A stretch of DNA of 64,000 bases from Saururus chinensis (taxonomy: Eukaryota; Streptophyta; Magnoliopsida; Piperales; Saururaceae). The position numbers and the translations under genes are program-made. The notes under the pieces were generated by a model. It was given only the letters and a program-made list of their open reading frames with translations, ran no database searches and was not told the DNA's origin. Below are positions 1 to 11,884 of the stretch, one piece after another. How positions within the stretch are numbered: the first letter of the stretch is position 1; each line of letters opens with the position of its first letter. The stretch covers positions 26,608,995-26,672,994 of the forward strand of contig CP141142.1 in NCBI GenBank assembly GCA_035235625.1, read 5' to 3'.

Positions 1-59
1 GAAATTGCTACATGATTTCTACTTCAAATGATTTTAGCAACTACAATTTCAAATAGTCT

Positions 60-1060
60 ATTAAATTTACGACAATAGACCTACCATGGAATACCACCAA
101 ATGTCTGTGGTATGGGACACAAGGCATTATGGAAGCCTCTATGATTAATTTTATTGGAGTATTAAAATAAAAACTCAATTTTGAATCCTATGTTTTAGAA
201 AATTCATTTGATTAAGAAATCAATCTATTTTGAAAAGACAGTGGAATTATCTAAGAGTAACCACTAATCAACTGCATAATGGGATGCGAGTGTTAGTATA
301 ATACCCTAGAGATAGTTCTAGCGGTATTTTTAAATAGTTGAAATATCTAAATTTTGAAAGTCCAAAAAATCTGTTTAGAAAGATGGTAGAACTACATAGG
401 GGTAATTATGAAACACCCGCGGTATGGCATGCGAGGTGTTAGTGGATAGATCTAGTGCTTGTTTTGCTAATATGTTGAATATGAAATTACATTTCAAATT
501 ATTTGTTTTGAAAAAATTTATTTGCTTATAAACCGAATATATTTAGAAAAGTAGTAGAGTTGTCAAGGAGAAACTACTATACATGACGGTATGGGACGTG
601 AAGTGTTGGTTGATAGCTCTACGACAAATTCTGCCAATATCTTGACACAAGATTTACTTTTGAAATGTCTACATTTGAAACTTGTTTTTAGAAAAACACA
701 GTGGAACTACCTAGGAGAAACCACTCAACGCTCGTAGTATGGTACACGTAGTATTAATATATCATTTTCGGGCTAGTTCTGCTAGTGTGTTGAGATTAAA
801 TTGTTTTCAAAGAAAGTGACATTCCCTAAGAGAAACCACTAAATAACCATGGTATGGGACACACGGTATTAGTGGACCTCTCTAGAGTTGAGTATGCTGG
901 TGGATTTAACATTGAGTTCAAATCCTCTATATTTTGGAAATATGATTTGAAGTTATAAAGTTTTCTCGTTAGCTATTAGAATTGTGGTGGAGAAACCATC
1001 AAAGGGCCATGTTATGAGAAATGGTAGTTAGTGGATAACTCCAATGTTGATTCTACTAGT
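60..1060 (+). repeat. degenerate tandem repeat, about seven units of 115-180 bp
   Basis: A core of the form GGTATGGGACAC followed by a GTTAGTGGATA-like string recurs near positions 108, 278, 421, 582, 737, 852 and 1,008. Each core is preceded by a GGAGAAACCACT-like string. Spacing is uneven and units are heavily diverged, so the array is old. It is probably part of the retrotransposon tail. Confidence 0.6.
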
Positions 1061-1329
1061 GCATTGTGACAAATTTCGATTTCAAGTCTGGTTTGGTTAG
1101 AAATGTTTACTTTGAGTGCTATATAAATTGAGAATATACATTCTAATTTAAATGTGAAAAGTCTATTTTCTGTTAGATGCTTTGATTTTCAATCAAATGC
1201 CTCTGTGAAAAGAGTATGATTGATTTCTAATATGTTTTTTGTCTAATATTTTGATTTTTGAATGATTCTATGAAAAGATTATGATCGACATCTGTTTCTG
1301 ATAAAAACTTCTAATTTGGTTCGTACAAT

Positions 1330-1945
1330 GATACGCAAGTGCTTGCACTGTTTGGATACCCACCGAGAAAAATAATAGGTTCTGGCGCGTGTATATAGGT
1401 GTAGAGCAATATGGGAAAACTCATATCCTTCTGAGCATCTTGCTACCCCATGAGTGTCGGGAGGAACGCCGTTCGGTATCACGGCTCTAGTTTTCTCATC
1501 ACTTTGATGAACCGACAATTTGTGCATATGTTTCTGCATCAAATTGTTTATGAAATGATTCTTTTTCTCACAAACGATTTTTTGAAAAAGACTATAATCA
1601 TCTTCATAAAATTTTGCATAGCATTTATTTTAGATTTTAACTCAGCCTACAGTGTAGGGGGTTTTAAATTCTAAATTTATGCTTATTGGCCATGGAAAAA
1701 TATCATATTTTTGAAATGATCTATATATGTTGCATTATATTTTGAATACACGTACTTTCTTGGTAGTTCTAGGGTAAAACTTGGGATTATCAGTGCACTC
1801 TCTATCTGGATACCTACCGAGAAAAATAATTGGTTTTAGCGTGCGTAGGGGTATGGAGCATCATGAGAATGCTCCTCACTAATGAAGCCTATTGATGCCC
1901 CATGAGTGTTGAGGGGAACATCGTTTGGTATCACGGCTCTGACTT
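1330..1945 (+). repeat. direct repeat pair (about 1,330-1,500 and 1,770-1,945)
   Basis: Both copies contain GATACC(C/T)ACCGAGAAAAATAAT and, about 110-125 bp later, CCCCATGAGTGT followed by GGTATCACGGCTCT. A third, inverted and partial copy lies at about 3,735-3,850 inside the adjacent LTR. The segment was therefore copied both directly and in inversion within the same element. Confidence 0.6.
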
Positions 1946-3024
1946 GTCTATTCCGTTTTGATTCTAAAAATAATCTTATTTTCAAAGTAATAATTAGATT
2001 GTGTTATCTAAGCTTAAGTTATCATATTTTGATCTATCGGATGATTTACTTCCAAAAATTTTTGGATTAATCTTGTTTCTCTGCTTTGATTTTCCATGCA
2101 CTTATCTGATTTGCACTGCTTCGATTCTAAAAAATGATAATCAGATTCTGTTTGACATGATTTATTTGATTTTAAATCAAATTTTGTTTAAATATTTTAT
2201 TCAATCATAATTCGTCAGGCAGTGATTATCTATGAGTTCTCTAATAATTGAATTTTTGAAAGGTTTTGGAATTGTGTTTGCATGGATTGGATTAACCCTG
2301 ATTTGATATGTTGTATTTTGACTCTAATTAATTAATCAATTTTAAGGTAATAATTAAATTTTTATATTTTATCTGATTATAAATGATCGAATAATGTTTC
2401 TCAAGATCCAATCCGATTTTAAAATATCGGATCCTGTTTATGAATGTGAAATCCAAAGTTTTTCTTGGATTCCGTTCATGAGTATTTAGTCTAATTATAA
2501 TTGGATTTCATTTTGTCATCTCCAAGTTTAGACTATCTAATTATGTATTTTATCTAATAAGTTATCGGATAATGTTATCCGATTATAACTTATTGGATTG
2601 TGCTTTTGAATGCTTTGTCCGATTGTAAAACAACCGGATTCATTATTATAATTTCTATCCAACCATGGTATGATTTTATTCCAATATTGTTATCTTTGCA
2701 AAGTATTTTTGGGTGAATTGCGAGGACGCAATTCGTTTAAGGGGGGAAGAATGTAATACTTCATGTTCCGATTACGCATAAACCGATGGGTTAGGGGTAA
2801 TTACATAAATTTATGTTAAGCTTTAAGGGGTTTCAAGTGACGTAATCCCCGTATATGAATAGAGCTAGAAGTAATGAGCCCAATGAATTGAAAAACATGT
2901 GTTCGACACTCGCATCGTGCCGTAGACGTGCGTGTCACATGGGCGTCGGCACGCATCGGCCACATGTGCAGTCCAATCCACATGAGCAAATTTCCTTTCC
3001 TTTGTACACTCACATGAAATCTCC

Positions 3025-3030
3025 TATAAA
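3025..3030 (+). promoter_or_regulatory. putative LTR TATA box
   Basis: TATAAA lies in CTCCTATAAATTC about 270 bp inside the LTR. It is placed as expected for the U3/R promoter of a plus-strand Ty3-type element. No transcript evidence can be seen. Confidence 0.4.
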
Positions 3031-4808
3031 TTCTCATTTCGGTTCAAACTTCCGAAGGATTGTTTTGGAGTCGTTTTGAATCCATTTTCTTCTGTTCAAA
3101 AGGCATTCTTAGCTAATACAAGGGTGTTCTATGCAATGGAAGCACCTATTCCTCGAGTTAGCAACTCTATAAGGGAGAAACTATGATGACCACCATTTTA
3201 TAATTATATACCTTATAACATAGCTTTGTCTGATATGTGTAAATTATATCCATGTGACCGAACATGACAGCTGTCGATGCATATAACACACAAAAAAGGT
3301 TAATTTTGTTTTCAAACTAAACATTGGAGTAATTACACAGCCAAAATATTTTATCAAATTCATGGAACATAGTAATTTTTAATTACATGCATGTGATCAC
3401 TGTGGGCAGAGTAGATAGTTATACAAAGTTGAGGTAGAACATACCTTTACACACTGGTCATAAAATAATTACAAAGATTTTATCTAAAGCAGCTACCACA
3501 TAAATTATTTGGATAACTTTTCGTATCCTATCTCCGTTCTAGTTGTAATTCCTTCATAATTTGGGGGTGGGTGAGTATGTTTATATTCAGCAGGTGGAAT
3601 TAAAATCTAATTTAATGCTAAGTAGAAAACTCAAGATGATAATAATTTTTCCTAGAACAGAGTTTATTTCAGAAAACGAATTCAGAATAAAATTCAGAAA
3701 ACGAATTCAGAATAAAATTCAGAAAACATTGGTTTGTTCGATGATGATAAATATAGTGTCGTGATACTGAACAATATTCCTCCCGACGCTCATGGGGCAA
3801 TGAGAAGCTCAGTAAGTGAGGATTTTTCTCATGCTGCTCCACAACCATGCGTGCAAAATACCGATTATTTTCCATAGTAGGTAACTAGATAAAATATTAC
3901 AATTCTAGGTTTAACCCCATAATTATCTAGAAAATGTAAGTACCATGACACAAATAAGGGTATATAAAACAAAACACGGGTATGACATTTTTCAGAAAAA
4001 TTCAAGCAAATAAGCATAATAGAGTAAAAATAGTGCATAAAATTTCAACGATACAAACAGAGTATGATCTAGAGTTCAAGATCCCCTACCTCGAGCTTGA
4101 AGTGCAAAATTCGGAATTGAAAAGGTCTCAAATGGAAAAATTGAACTGTGTCTGACATAATCCATTTCGCAAGAAACGACTCTTGAATCGTCTGATTCGA
4201 ACTCCGAACAAGGGAGAAATGAGGGAGAGAAGTTGGTGAAGGTGTAAAAGAGAGAATGGTGCGTTGCTTAATGCGTGACGCGCCAGAGGGTGCCACAGCG
4301 TGCCCGTTACACATTGTGCCACAGCTCGATGTGCATCGTGCCATGACGCATCATGACGGTGCACCACATGGAGCAGCATCCATCATGATGCGAATGCGTG
4401 TCCTGCGCGGATTTTGTTATTAATTTTTTTACAAAAATTTCAAAAATTTTAAACGTGTGTAATTTCTCTCCTGGACTCTGTTTTGCGCATTCTTGGTACT
4501 AATGGACTCATGTCGATGAGCCCGATCAAACTAGACCCAACATGGGGAGGTTTTGTAGCACTTCCCAAGTGGGTCCCGCCCATGGAGTACATTTCCCGAG
4601 GTTTTAACTATTGGCCCCAGTGTTCGATTGGAGCAATTTAAGGCCCATTACACTCATCTTTTGGTGCTCTAAGCATATTATTACAAAAACTCGCATTGAG
4701 TAAATTCTTTAATTAATTATAACTAAAAAAAAAGCATTATTAGAGATAGAAAATCACTAACAAAAATCAAGGTCGTTACAGAAATGCTCCAAGAGAAGAG
4801 GAGCCTTT

Positions 4809-5143
4809 GTCCATCATCTACTAAAGCGTAGAGAGAAAAATGTCTCCGGGTAAGGGCAAGTTTTGATTGTCATCTGCAAATGTGTAAGAGGAATAGTTTC
4901 TCTAGGTAAGGGTAAGTTATGTCCGTCATCTATGGATGCATAGAGGGAAAAGTGTCTCCAGGTAAGGAGTAATTTTGTCCGTCATCTATGAACGCGTAGG
5001 GAGAAAAGTGTCTATGAGTAACGGGAGATTATGACTATCACCTTCGGGCTACAATGAGGGAAACATCCAAGTTTAAAGGGAGTGTATGTCCACCACCTTC
5101 AAATGTAATGAGAAAGATGTGCTGGAGCTAGAGGAGGTTCTGA
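4809..5143 (+). repeat. 56-bp tandem repeat, about six units
   Basis: GTCCGTCATCTATG-like unit starts fall at 4,809, 4,865, 4,921, 4,977, 5,034 and 5,089, a nearly exact 56-bp period. Each unit carries a GTAGAGGGAAAAGTGTCTCC-like string. Later units are more diverged. The array lies inside the LTR, or just after it if the LTR ends at 4,778. Confidence 0.75.
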
Positions 5144-5283
5144 CTGCAAACTTCGGACCTGAAAAGGAAGATGCTTTGAGGAAACGAGAAACTCCGAATG
5201 CCGCGACTTTCAAAACAAAAAGGGGAGTAAGCATTATGGACTTTTTGATTTAATTCTATTTATATACATGTGTAACTTAATTA

Positions 5284-5319
<36 letters not shown>

Positions 5320-5984
5320 TAATTAAGATATAGGATTTGCTATGAGTTGGTAGTATCTTTTATTGTTTGATGTGATCTTATATGATATGCTTTAACTCGA
5401 TTTTCTTTGGAATATTCTATTTGATTTGGCATGCTCTAATCTGATTTGATTTGATCTATTATGGTAGGATAAAATCTATTTGACAGAATCCGATATGATC
5501 CAGTCTATTCTTTTGAGTATTTTGTTCTGCTATGTAATAGAGTGGCATGCATGATTCTACTAGGGTTTTGATTCCATTGATTTATTGGCTTTCATTCGAC
5601 TCCGATGATTTATAAGATTTTCGTTTGATTCAGAATGATTTATTCAGATACAAGGATATATGTATTTTATCGCATATAATTTTGTGGTGTTTGATGCAGG
5701 TATTAGCCATTGGCAGAAATACAATACATATGTAGGCAATTAACGGTACGATAACGTTGGCCTGATCCAAATTAGTCATAAAATTAGGTTTGTTATGATC
5801 TACGCGCAACATAACGCTATAGCTCCATAGTGCGTATAAGAGCATTATGACTCTCACACTCAGTCTGCCATTCCTTATCGGTCTTGTTTTAAATTTTTAT
5901 GCTTATTTATATAAACTATGATTATGTTTTTTTGAATAACCCCCGTTCTGGGCCGGGTTTTCCGGATTGGGGTGTTACAACATA

Positions 5985-7100
5985 GAAACACACACTTCTT
6001 CTAAGTCAACCCCAACTCACCAAGGAACCTCTTCAATCGGAACAACTCCTTGCTAGCTTCTATCGCTACAATATACTGTACCTCTGTGTAGAAAGTGCAA
6101 CACACTTTTGCAGTTTTGATTGCTAAGACATAGCTCCCCCTACAAAAGCAAATTGGTAGCCCAAAGCGGACTTCCTTCCATCAAGTTCTCTTGCTCAATT
6201 TGCATCGATAAAGCCTTCCAATGTTGGTTTCACTGCTGCCTAATGTTCCTTGCCTAGATTTGGCAAGAAACCTGCTCACTACACCAACTGCATAAGCAAT
6301 ATCTGGCCTTGTACACACTATAGCATACATAAGACTGCCCATTGTAGATGCATAAGGAACCTTTTTCATTTCTTCAATCTCCATTCCACTTAAGTCACTA
6401 TTCTTTAGTTTGAACTAACTCCCAAGTAGAACACTAACTGGCATAGTATCATTCATGTTGAACTTAGCAAGTACCTTCTCAATATACTTTTCCTGTGACA
6501 CCCATAACTTCCGACATTTCCTGTCACACTGAATAGATATGCCCAAGATCTGCTTTGCTGGACCCAAATTCTTCATTGCACAAGATTTGTTCAAACTCTT
6601 CTTTAGATTTGCAATCTTGGCATTATCCTTCCCTAAAATCAACATGTCATCAACATAAAGTAATAAAATTATAAAATCATTCTCACCAAACTACTTGATG
6701 AACACACAATGATCAAAAATAGATTTCTTTAGCCAATTCTTTCCATGAAAGATTTGAATTTCTTGTACTATTGCATAGGATCTTGTTTAAGGCCATACAA
6801 GCTCTTCTTCAATTTGCACACCATCTGTTTCTTTCCTTTTACTACAAAACCTTCAGGCTGCTCTATTTAGAATATTTCATCCAAATCACCATGAAGAAAT
6901 GCAGTTTTTATATCTAATTGTTCAACTTCCAAGTTCATACTTGCAGCTAATACCAAAACAACTCTAATTGAAGACATTTTCACTACCGGAGAAAATATTT
7001 CATCAAAATCAATTCCTTTCTTCTACCTGAAGCCCTTCACTACTAACTTTTCCTTATATCTTAGTTGTGAATTGTTCTCATCATGCTTAATCCAATAGAC
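5985..7100 (-). pseudogene. Copia reverse transcriptase and RNase H, broken
   Basis: The minus-strand frames give KTAFLHGDLDE and LKKSLYGLKQDP (about 6,790-6,930), then a YVDD box read as LYFMLMTC across a frameshift near 6,650. Next come MKNLGPAKQILGISI, RPDIAYAVGVVSRFL (about 6,260-6,310) and the RNase H part ASKELFRLKRFLGELG. These are the ordered landmarks of a plant Copia polymerase, which copies element RNA into DNA and degrades the RNA. Several in-frame stops interrupt it (for example near 6,858 and 6,775). It ends before the last RNase H motif. Confidence 0.85.
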
Positions 7101-7362
7101 CCACTTATTCTTCAATGCTCTCCTCCCCTTGGGAAGATCCACCAACTCATAGGTGTGGTTGTCATGCACAAACTTTATCTCATCTTCCATGGCTTTCATC
7201 CACTTCTCCTTCTCATTATGAGCTTTTGCTTGACTGAAATTTTCTGCTCTCCACTTTCAGTGATTGTCACATATTTAGATGATAGATATTTGGTGGAGGG
7301 AACTGGTTCTCAAGTGGACCTTTTCATATTGTTAGTTCTTTTTGCTCAGAAGCCTTATGTTC

Positions 7363-8659
7363 CTACTCAATACTATCATCACCAAAATAATCATTATTAT
7401 TCTCATGAATAATCTCATGTTCACCTCCATTGTTACTAGGCAAAGATGTTGGTTCTCCAATCTCTGACTCTTCATCCCGAGTCACCTCATTTCCTTGAAC
7501 AGAGGTTGATGGTTCATTTACTCTTTCAAGAGCTACATGAGTTTTCTTCTGAATTACTTCATCTTTTTCAAGATCCTCAACTATTTGATCCTCTATGAAA
7601 ACAACATCCCTACTACAAATCAATTTCCTATTCTTCAGATCCCATAGTTTGTATTCAAACTTGTCATTTCCATAACCTAGAAATATGTACTCTATAGATT
7701 TATGATCTAACTTAGCCATCTATTCTTTAGGCACATGTGTTAATGCCTTACACCTAAACACTCTTAAGTGTGAGTCATTCACTTCCCTTCCACTCTAGAC
7801 TCTCTCTTATATGTCACTTTCCAAAGTATGTGTAGGAGACCTGTTCATCAAGTAGCAAGCTGTGTTCATTGCCTCATCCCAGAAGCTCTTAGGCAACTTT
7901 GCTGAAGACAACATACTTTTGATTCTCTTAAAGATTGTTCAGTTTATCCTCTCGGCCACTCCATTGTATTTAGGAGGATGAGGAACTGTCTTCTCATGCC
8001 TAATCCCATGCTCACTACAATCCTCATCAAATTCTGTAGAATAGTACTCACCACTATTGTAACTTCTAAGACACTTCAGCTGCTTACCGGTTTCTCTCTC
8101 CCATGACACGAAAGTTCTTGAAGATGCCAAACGCCTCACTTTTATTCTTCATGCCATAAGTTCATGCCTTTCTAGAAGCATCATCAATGAAAGGAACATA
8201 ATAACTAGAACCAGCAAGAGATTTTACATTCATAGGACCACACACATTTGAATGCACCAACTCAAGAAATTCAAATTTCTTAGTACTTGTGCTAGCAAAG
8301 GATGTCCGGTGTTGTTTTCCCATCAAACAATTATCAAATGGGCTAATTGATGTACCATTGACCTTGGAAAGCATATTTTGCTTCTTTAGAACCTCTATTC
8401 CCTTCGCATTCATTTGACCCAATCGATGGTGCCACAAGTCAATAGAGAACTCATTTGAGGAGACATTAACCTCCCCTTGAACTAGACTAGTTTCAATCTT
8501 GTATAAGCTGCAACACTTCTTTCCCTTAGCCACAACTAGAGAACTTTTTACTAATTTACACACTTCTTGAGAGAAGTGTGATCCAAAACCTTCATCATCA
8601 AGTACACTTGTAGATAACAAATTCATTCTGAGATCTGCATTATGCTTGACATTCTTCAA
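7363..8659 (-). pseudogene. Copia integrase region, broken
   Basis: The pre-integrase zinc motif starts with LWHHRLGQMNAKGIEVL, then CLMGKQHRTSF, followed by the core domain with ELVHSNVCGPMNVKS and FIDDASRK. The first catalytic aspartate of the usual VHTDVCGP box is asparagine here. A separate piece at 7,939-8,139 has NSGGEY/YNSGEYYS and HPPKYNGVAERIN motifs of the core's second half. The piece at 7,363-7,719 matches the linker to reverse transcriptase (IFLGYGNDKFEYKLWD). Frameshifts separate the pieces. The function would be insertion of element DNA into the genome. Confidence 0.85.
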
Positions 8660-9663
8660 CTATAACCTGTAATCTGTATTGGTCACAATATGCACATCAC
8701 CCTGACTAATGATTTTCGTGGTACCACTGTTGCCCATCTGCACTGACCCCAAATCTGCCGAATTGTAGGTGAAAAAGATATCATAGTTAGGAGTAGCATG
8801 GAATGATGCACCTGAGTTAACTACCCAACTAGCATCACAACTGGCTACTAAGCATTCCTTGTCGCAATCAACCATAATTACCATGTCATCCTGAATAACA
8901 TTGACATCTTGTCCACCCATTTCATTGTTGTTTTTCATTTTCTGATCTTTCTTGAATTTCCAACAGTTCTTCTTAATATGACCTGCCTTGTCACAATAGT
9001 AGCACTTTAAACTCTTACTAGACTTGGATTTGCTTCTACTATTGTCACTTTTAAAACTGTCCTTAGTTTTTGATCTACCCATATTTTCTTCTGACACTAA
9101 TACTTGAGACCCATAAGCTGGCTTCAAATACTTTCTTCTCAACTCTTCATTTAGCAGACTGCTTATCACTATGGTCATTATCAACTTCCCATCCGGAGTT
9201 GAATTGTTTAAGAAAATAACCAATGTCTCTCAACTGTCTGGCAAGGAAAGAAGACGTAGAATAGCCTGCCATTCATCATCTAAAGTCATCTTCATTTTGG
9301 CAAGTTTGCTAATTATACTATTCATTTTATTCAGGTGTTCCCTAATACTACCTCCATCCTTGAACTTCAAATTGACCAATTTCTTTATTATAAAAGTCTT
9401 GTTGCCCACATCTTTCTTTCAAATACTTCAACAAACTTATCCTAAATTGCCTTTGTAGACAATAATTCATCAGCTACATGGTGGTACACAACTTCATCCA
9501 CCCACTGTCTCAAACAAGCTATAGCCTTCCGATCAATCTTGTTTAATCTTTCTCAATCATCTCTGTCGGTTTCACACCTATAATGGGGTCATACAAATCC
9601 TTAGAATAAAGGAGATCTATCATTTTCCCATTTCAATAATTTCAATTGTTTCTATCAAAGGAA
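8660..9663 (-). pseudogene. Copia gag, zinc knuckle and protease, broken
   Basis: The gag part begins near 9,663 with MVSFDR on the minus strand and includes KDLYDPIIGVKP, interrupted by stops and shifts. Then follow the CCHC knuckle CYYCDKAGHIKKNC (about 8,975-9,015) and the protease site WVVNSGASFH. The catalytic DSG triad of the aspartic protease is NSG here, so the protease would be dead even without the frameshifts. Confidence 0.8.
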
Positions 9664-10115
9664 ACCATCTCTATATATTTAGAACGAATTGATTATAGAT
9701 TCAAAATAAATCACAATCAACAATCTCCCTCTTTGTACCAACCCTAGCCTTCTCTTTTTCTCCCCATGCATAAAAGAGATGTGCCCTTAAAACTCTGAAA
9801 AAACTGATATTGAAACAGGGATGAAAATGATGAGAGTATTTCCCGTTCCGGTGTTGCTTGCCAGCACAAAAAAATTCTCACAATGCCCCTTATTTTTTTT
9901 TCTCTTCATGCACACAGCAAGAAATTTCTCTTCACTGTTTCATTTTGTGCAAAATTTTCTGGCCTTTGTTTTGTTTTTATCACGTACACCACACAAAATG
10001 ATGTTACGTGATTTTAATGTGCACGTTTCGGAATTTCAGCATGACAGTTTCTTCATGCATATAAAACCCTTGTAGGTGGGGCCCACTCATGGGTGGACCC
10101 CAATCCTGCAGCAAA

Positions 10116-10338
10116 TGATAAATGAGAGATAGACAGGCAACTTCACCTTAGGATACATCCAATGATGCACAAGAATTAGATTCCGACCTACTCTAGAGCA
10201 CCAAACAAGGGCTGCTTTTCCGCTCTCTAAGTACGGTTACCTATTTTCACATCCTGATTGGGTTAACTACATCACTTATCCACCAGGATATGTAATTCCC
10301 TATTTTCAAAGTGTACGATGGCGAAGGACAGCCATACG
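10116..10338. other. mitochondrial DNA insert (NUMT), left part of copy 1
   Basis: This block matches 49,848-50,075 closely, and in copy 2 it continues without a break into ccmC. Here it is cut by the hAT element at 10,339 and resumes at 15,297. No gene is recognised in it. Its mitochondrial origin rests on continuity with ccmC. Confidence 0.65.
10331..10338. repeat. left 8-bp target-site duplication of the hAT element
   Basis: GCCATACG directly precedes TAGGGGTGCTAA and occurs again at 15,297-15,304 directly after the right end. Eight base pairs is the standard hAT duplication. Confidence 0.9.
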
Positions 10339-10344
10339 TAGGGG

Positions 10345-10545
10345 TGCTAATGAGCCGAGCCGAGTCGAGTTTTTGCCTCAAGTAACTCGAACTCAAAGTT
10401 AGAATACTAAGCTCGAACTCGACTCGAGGCTCGAACGAGCTCGAGCCTACTAGCTCGAACTCGACTCAAACCAAAAAACACGAGCTCGAGCTCGAACTCA
10501 AGCTCGAACTCATTCCATTACAATGGAAGGCCCAACTAAAATTGA
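10345..10545. repeat. left subterminal CGAGCTCG-rich repeats of the hAT element
   Basis: Short GAGCTCGA, CTCGAACTCGA and GAGCCGAG strings recur many times. They are mirrored at the other end, where hAT transposases are known to bind subterminal repeat arrays. Confidence 0.8.
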
Positions 10546-11629
10546 GCTCGATTAATATATAAAAATAAACCTAATTTTAAATTCAAAATTTCAAATGAAC
10601 ATTGTATAACTGGAAAGCATGAATGTAATTTGGAGAATTAATCTTCCACTGACTTTCTTGTATCCATCTTACCTTAAATCAAGCCTCAGTTGCAGAATCA
10701 ATATCTATAAACAGAATTAGTGAGTATACCATCTTAATTGTCCTGAAACTCATGTCCAATGAATCCACCAACTTGATGAAAATGAAGCACAGAACAAGTA
10801 CTGATGTGCTAAAATAGTATCTTTCATTTTTAGCTGAACACTTAATATATTCCAATGTATAATTCCACTTGAAAGAAAGAAGAGTCTCAAAGCTGGAAAA
10901 CATGATAAACATATTCACTAATGCTTAAAAAGACTGGTTACAGAGAGCTGGCTGTTCACCAAAAGAACAAGCAATTATGTTTATAAACAGAGGAGTAAAG
11001 TTTTCTAACAATGCAATACAAAAAGAACAAAATTTATAAGAAGGCTGGAGAGGGAAGAAGCCAAGCTAACAGCCAGAAATAGAATCATCTTTGTTTGGCT
11101 TAAGCCCAAACACCTCCGGTTGTCTTTTCCTCAAGTCGGTCCTCAAGTCGGATGTACAGAGGTTAAATGGTCTTTCCAAGTTGTTCTTGTTTGCTCATCA
11201 AGAGCCTAAAACCAGATTTCAGACAACAAAAACGCCACTAGAGGAAATCAGTGATAAACTGGTTTACGTTCATACCAATGCTTCAAAAAACCATGAAGAC
11301 CCTGAAACAAAAATTCAATCCAATGATAAAAAAAACTTGCAGCGGAAGCTGACCTCAAGCTTAACAAATGCACCATGTATAATAATAAGTAAATACGGAC
11401 CTGTAAAATATGCATGTACCACTAAGAGGCAGAAGCTGAGCTTTTCTTTCTCTTCTAGTTTGAGTTCTGCAACCAGCAAACTTGAGAGGCTCGTCTCCCA
11501 TATTCAGCACTCCATTTCGATTCGTAGGTCATTGCCAAATGGCACTGGCAAGCATGGAAATGTTCAAGAAGGACGCATTTCACCAGTCTTGTCGTTTCTC
11601 CATGTTGTGATCTCATCTAAAGGTAGCAT

Positions 11630-11834
11630 TTTAATTGAGGCAGATGTTGTCTTCCTCCAATGTTCCCATTTGAAGGCCTTGAGATACAAGCATACAAGTT
11701 ACCAGTGTACTACATGAAGATTATTGCATCACATGGTTCAAAAATAAATCCTAAATTACCTCTCTTCCATCTGGATGTCCATATTTTTCAAACTTTTCAC
11801 CTGTAATTGGATCTGTGAGGGCCTGATACAAAAC
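11630..11834 (-). pseudogene. SEC63/ERdj2-type DnaJ fragment
   Basis: The minus-strand frame at 11,760-11,834 reads [20 protein letters not shown] followed by DGRE and a GT donor. This closely resembles the end of the J-domain region of plant SEC63 (ERdj2), an ER-membrane co-chaperone of the translocon. The next piece, from about 11,677, starts after an AG with GLQMG, the position where SEC63 continues with a GFQMG-like exon, then frameshifts. The HPD-containing part of the J domain is absent. It sits 50 bp downstream of the MRS2 exons in the same orientation, so a fused transcript is possible. Another DnaJ protein is a less likely source. Confidence 0.6.
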
Positions 11835-11884
11835 CTCCAGAAAATCAGAGAGAATAAACAAGCTTTCAGTCTTCTAAAACAAAC

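Larger units (their letters stand above)
1..2751 (+). mobile_element. 3' internal part of a Ty3-type LTR retrotransposon
   Basis: No long open frame survives here. The stretch is AT-rich and repeat-built, and ends in a purine-rich run (about 2,739-2,750, AAGGGGGGAAG) directly before a TGTAATAC LTR start. That is the layout of a polypurine tract and 3' LTR of a plant Ty3-type element on the plus strand. It therefore reads as the non-coding tail between pol and the 3' LTR. The gag-pol part, if present, lies left of the window. Small open frames of 60-90 codons show no recognisable domain. Confidence 0.5.
2752..5977 (+). mobile_element. long LTR (about 3.2 kb) of a Ty3-type retrotransposon
   Basis: It starts TGTAATAC right after the polypurine tract and ends GTGTTACA, giving the inverted ends TGTAAYAC/GTGTTACA expected of an LTR. 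A TATAAA box with a promoter-like context lies 270 bp inside. An alternative end is GTCGTTACA near 4,778, which would give a 2.0-kb LTR followed by tandem repeats. The interior also holds an AT dinucleotide run at about 5,283-5,325. No coding region is recognisable. The right end abuts the broken 3' side of a Copia element, which suggests a deletion or nested insertion at 5,977/5,978. Confidence 0.5.
5978..10113 (-). mobile_element. decayed Copia LTR retrotransposon, 3' end missing
   Basis: Read on the minus strand, the order is leader/LTR-like sequence, gag, CCHC knuckle, protease, integrase, reverse transcriptase, RNase H. That is the Copia (Ty1) order, with similarity to the TNT1-94 type. 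Many stops and frameshifts make it inactive. It is cut inside RNase H at 5,978, so the 3' LTR is missing. About 9,664-10,113 should be the 5' LTR plus leader, starting TGCTGCAGG at 10,113 on the minus strand, but no second LTR remains to prove its ends. Confidence 0.85.

Noticed and set aside
11091..11717. 208-codon plus-strand frame inside the hAT element
   Set aside because: No recognisable domain; it overlaps the SEC63-type exons on the other strand, so it is probably antisense chance.
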